Assembly: GCA_013813145.1 (NCBI GenBank)
Contig: JACCSE010000074.1
Span: forward strand, 1 to 6,463
From: Gemmatimonadales bacterium
GTDB taxonomy: Bacteria > Gemmatimonadota > Gemmatimonadetes > Gemmatimonadales > GWC2-71-9
DNA: 6,463 nucleotides
Direction: 5' to 3'
Shown here: positions 4,761 to 6,463 of the stretch, in pieces
Layout of the letters: the number at the start of each line of letters is the position of its first letter
Position numbering within the stretch: position 1 is the first letter of the stretch
The notes under the pieces: model-generated
Seen by the model: only the letters and a program-made list of their open reading frames with translations
What the model was told of the DNA's origin: nothing
Databases searched by the model: none
Program-made: the position numbers and the translations under genes

Positions 4761-5324
4761 ATGTCCACCATCGATGAACTGCTCGACGCCAACCAGGGCT
4801 ACGCCCGCACCTTCGACCGGGGCAACCTGCCGCTGCCGCCCGCGCGCCGGATCGCGATCCTCACCTGCATGGACGCCCGGATCCTTCCCTCCCGCGTCCT
4901 CGGCCTGGAGGAGGGCGACGCCCACGTGATCCGGAACGCCGGCGGCCGAGCCCGGGACGCGCTGCGCTCCCTCATCATCTCCCAACGGCTGCTCGGCACC
5001 CGGGAAGTCGCCGTCATCCATCACACCGACTGCGGGATGCTCACCTTCAACAATCGGGAGCTGCGGGAGAAAGTGAAGGACGACCTGGGGAGCGATACGG
5101 GGGAGTTTGACTTCCTCCCGTTCCAGGATCTCAACGAAAGCGTGCGGGAGGACGTGGAGTTCCTGCTGGCGACGCAACTGCTCAATCAGGACACGCTGAT
5201 CCGCGGGTTCGTCTACGACGTGCGGACGGGACGGCTCAGGGAGGTCGACGTGGGGGCGACGCTCGCGTCGACCGAGGAGCGAGCGGAGGGGCAGAAGGGC
5301 GGCGAGGCCATCACGGCACCGTAG
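4761..5324 (+). CDS. Beta-class carbonic anhydrase (Rv1284-like)
   Basis: The 187-residue zinc enzyme interconverts CO2 and bicarbonate. CMDAR (36-40) supplies Zn ligand C36 and the D38/R40 dyad, and HHTDCGM (87-93) supplies H88 and C91. HVIRNAGG (55-62) and SLIISQRLLGT (70-80) complete the active-site half. The whole core, including the N-terminal STIDELLDANQGYA and the terminal LIRGFVYDVRTGRLREV, resembles the small Mycobacterium tuberculosis enzyme Rv1284 as I remember it. The last 25 or so residues (from about 163) are a polar Glu/Gly-rich tail not typical of that enzyme. There is no signal peptide, so it should be cytoplasmic, supplying bicarbonate or balancing pH. It is transcribed alone, diverging from yajQ and converging on the sigma gene, and lies behind a strong terminator-like leader. 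Confidence 0.95.
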   Translation: MSTIDELLDANQGYARTFDRGNLPLPPARRIAILTCMDARILPSRVLGLEEGDAHVIRNAGGRARDALRSLIISQRLLGTREVAVIHHTDCGMLTFNNRELREKVKDDLGSDTGEFDFLPFQDLNESVREDVEFLLATQLLNQDTLIRGFVYDVRTGRLREVDVGATLASTEERAEGQKGGEAITAP

Positions 5325-5344
5325 CCATCGTCCCAACCTCAGGT

Positions 5345-5437
5345 CTGTCATCCCGAGGGAGCGAAGCGACCGAGGGATCTTCTCCGCCGGCATCGAACCC
5401 CGGGTAGGAAGATCCCTCGCCGCGCTCGGGATGACAG
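5345..5437. repeat. Palindromic interspersed repeat, copy 2 (complete)
   Basis: The outer arms CTGTCATCCCGAG (5345-5357) and CTCGGGATGACAG (5425-5437) are perfect 13-base reverse complements. The inner arms CGAGGGATCTTC (5371-5382) and GAAGATCCCTCG (5408-5419) are perfect over 12 bases. The left side carries an extra GGAGCGAAGCGAC block, so the halves are asymmetric. The repeat occupies most of the 123-bp gap between the convergent carbonic anhydrase and sigma genes, where a two-way terminator would be expected. It is the same family as the repeat at 1-72. Confidence 0.85.
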
Positions 5438-5447
5438 CCGCACCCGC

Positions 5448-6317
5448 TCAGGCCAGAAAACTCTCCAGCGCCCGCGCCCGGCTCACATGCCGCAGCCGGC
5501 TCAGTGCCTTTTCCTTGATCTGCCGCACCCGCTCCCGGGTGATCCCGAGCAGGCTGCCGATCTCCTCCAGCGTCATCGGCTCGGGTCCGTCCAGGCCGAA
5601 GTAGAGCCGGAGGATCTTGGCCTCGCGCTCCTTGAGCGTCGAGAGCACTTCCTCGATCGACTCGGTGAGCGCGTGCTCGAAGGTTTCGGAGTCGGGGCCC
5701 GGGTTCTGGGTGTCGGGGAGATAGTCGAGGAGCTTGTTGTCCTCACCCGGCGTCAGCGGCGCATCCAGGGAGAGATGGTTTTGCGAGATGGAGAGGGTCT
5801 TCTGCACCTCCTCCATCGAGATGTCCATCCCTTCGGCGATCTCCGAAGGCGTCGGCTCCCGGCCCAGCTCCTGGAGCAGCGCGGAGGAGCGCTTGCCGAT
5901 CCGGTGCAGCGTGCCAGCCCGGTTGAGCGGCACCCGTACGATGCGGCTCTGCTCCGCCAGCGCCTGGAGGATGGCCTGGCGGATCCACCACACCGCGTAG
6001 GAGATGAACTTGATCCCCTTGGTCTCGTCGAACTTGTGCGCCGCCCGGATCAGGCCGAGGTTCCCCTCGTTGATCAGATCGGCGAGCGAGACGCCCTGGT
6101 TCTGATACTTCTTGGCCACCGACACCACGAAGCGGAGATTGCTGCGTACCAGCTTATCGAGCGCCTCGGGGTCTCCGGTGCGGATCCGTTGCGCGAGGGT
6201 GACCTCTTCCTCCTGCGGGATGAGGGGATACTTGCTGATCTCCCTGAGGTACTGGTCCAGCGAGCCCTCGTCGAACGAGGGCCCTCGCTTACCGGTACCG
6301 ACCTGCATTGGACGCAT
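5448..6317 (-). CDS. rpoD: Sigma-70 family primary-type RNA polymerase sigma factor (RpoD/SigA, no region 1.1)
   Basis: The 289-residue sigma factor directs RNA polymerase to promoters. Region 1.2 is SLDQYLREISKYPLIPQEEE (19-38). Region 2 holds NLRFVVSVAKKYQNQG (60-75), DLINEGNLGLIRAAHKFD (80-97) and GIKFISYAVWWIRQAI (101-116), the -10 recognition and melting part. Region 3 follows at about 125-190 (IVRVPLNRAG, then LGREPTPSEIAEGMD). Region 4 has LKEREAKILRLYFGLDG (228-244) and the -35 helix-turn-helix LEEIGSLLGITRERVRQIKE (250-269). Region 1.1 and the large non-conserved insert of proteobacterial RpoD are absent, as in the short Bacteroidota primary sigma. I chose ATG 6317, which has TGAGGT 7 bases upstream; a TTG at 6392 would add 25 unconserved residues, and ATG 6308 is also possible. 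It may be the housekeeping sigma or a close group 2 paralog. It converges with the carbonic anhydrase gene. Confidence 0.93.
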   Translation of the reverse strand: MRPMQVGTGKRGPSFDEGSLDQYLREISKYPLIPQEEEVTLAQRIRTGDPEALDKLVRSNLRFVVSVAKKYQNQGVSLADLINEGNLGLIRAAHKFDETKGIKFISYAVWWIRQAILQALAEQSRIVRVPLNRAGTLHRIGKRSSALLQELGREPTPSEIAEGMDISMEEVQKTLSISQNHLSLDAPLTPGEDNKLLDYLPDTQNPGPDSETFEHALTESIEEVLSTLKEREAKILRLYFGLDGPEPMTLEEIGSLLGITRERVRQIKEKALSRLRHVSRARALESFLA

Positions 6318-6324
6318 GCGATCG

Positions 6325-6330
6325 ACCTCA
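6325..6330 (-). promoter_or_regulatory. Ribosome-binding site of the sigma factor gene
   Basis: TGAGGT on the minus strand lies 7 bases before ATG 6317. It favours this start over TTG 6392 and over ATG 6308. Confidence 0.7.
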
Positions 6331-6363
6331 TACGGGACTGCGGAAGGAAGCGAACCTGACGGA

Positions 6364-6392
6364 ACCTTACCCTGCGATTTCGTGAGGCGCAA
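6364..6392 (-). promoter_or_regulatory. Possible sigma gene promoter
   Basis: On the minus strand TTGCGC (6392-6387) and TAAGGT (6369-6364) are 17 bases apart, each a partial sigma-70 match. A transcript would begin near 6357, about 40 bases before the ATG. The 92-bp gap behind the preceding gene leaves room for it, but the match is weak. Confidence 0.3.
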
Positions 6393-6409
6393 TGGAGTGG
6401 GTCTCGACC

Positions 6410-6463
6410 CTAGACGTCATACGTATCCATCTGCGCCCGCTGCAGCCGCCCCGAGTAGTCCAC
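6410..6463 (-). CDS. 3' end of an unidentified gene (partial)
   Basis: Seventeen sense codons, read from the window edge to a TAG at 6412-6410, end the protein in SGRLQRAQMDTYDV. About 15 of the 17 third positions are G or C, as in the other genes here, and this frame has the best such bias on the minus strand. The other frames are also open over so short a span, so the call rests on codon bias and on position just upstream of the sigma gene. The product is not recognisable. Confidence 0.45.
   Translation of the reverse strand: MDYSGRLQRAQMDTYDV

Noticed and set aside
6399..6410. Small hairpin GGGTC-TC-GACCC after the partial gene at the right edge
   Set aside because: It has a five-base stem, a two-base loop and no T-run, too weak to call a terminator.

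Overview
The window is high-GC bacterial chromosome. The six intact or near-intact protein genes have strongly GC-biased third codon positions. My best taxonomic guess is Gemmatimonadota or a relative in the FCB group. The main reason is the sigma factor at the right end: it is short, lacks region 1.1 and looks like the Bacteroidota-type primary sigma. The gene content also fits (a SpoIID/LytB lipoprotein in what is probably a non-sporulating Gram-negative, and an Rv1284-like beta-carbonic anhydrase). This placement is inference; there is no rRNA or marker tree in the window. I see no mobile element, CRISPR array, tRNA or rRNA.

Left block, minus strand, read from about 4360 down to 96: yajQ (nucleotide-binding YajQ/UPF0234 protein), a SpoIID/LytB-domain lipoprotein overlapping it by 20 bp, a Gfo/Idh/MocA-type oxidoreductase, and a DUF4105 membrane protein whose GTG start overlaps the oxidoreductase stop as GTGA. 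The SpoIID-like gene carries a one-base frameshift in a seven-G run. Restoring the frame gives the standard C-terminus and a stop at 2528. The 138-bp gap after it is almost filled by a large palindromic repeat (2404-2511). The start of the DUF4105 gene contains 4.5 tandem copies of an 8-bp G-rich unit, right after the start codon and inside the signal-peptide n-region. It is a plausible slippage switch and a G-quadruplex candidate.

Centre, 4360-4760, is the divergent region between yajQ and the carbonic anhydrase. It holds a sigma-70-type promoter (consensus TTGACA), a possible 33-codon leader ORF starting about where transcription should start, a hairpin, a very strong intrinsic terminator, and then the carbonic anhydrase ribosome-binding site. 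The layout resembles a transcription attenuator, or alternatively a separate small RNA of about 160 nt.

Right block: the beta-carbonic anhydrase (plus strand) converges on the primary-type sigma factor gene (minus strand). Between them is a palindromic repeat of the same family as the one cut by the left edge (1-72). The last 54 bases look like the 3' end of another minus-strand gene. The genes do not form one obvious pathway: the left block is mostly envelope or unknown-role proteins behind yajQ, and the right block holds housekeeping functions (CO2/bicarbonate balance and transcription initiation).
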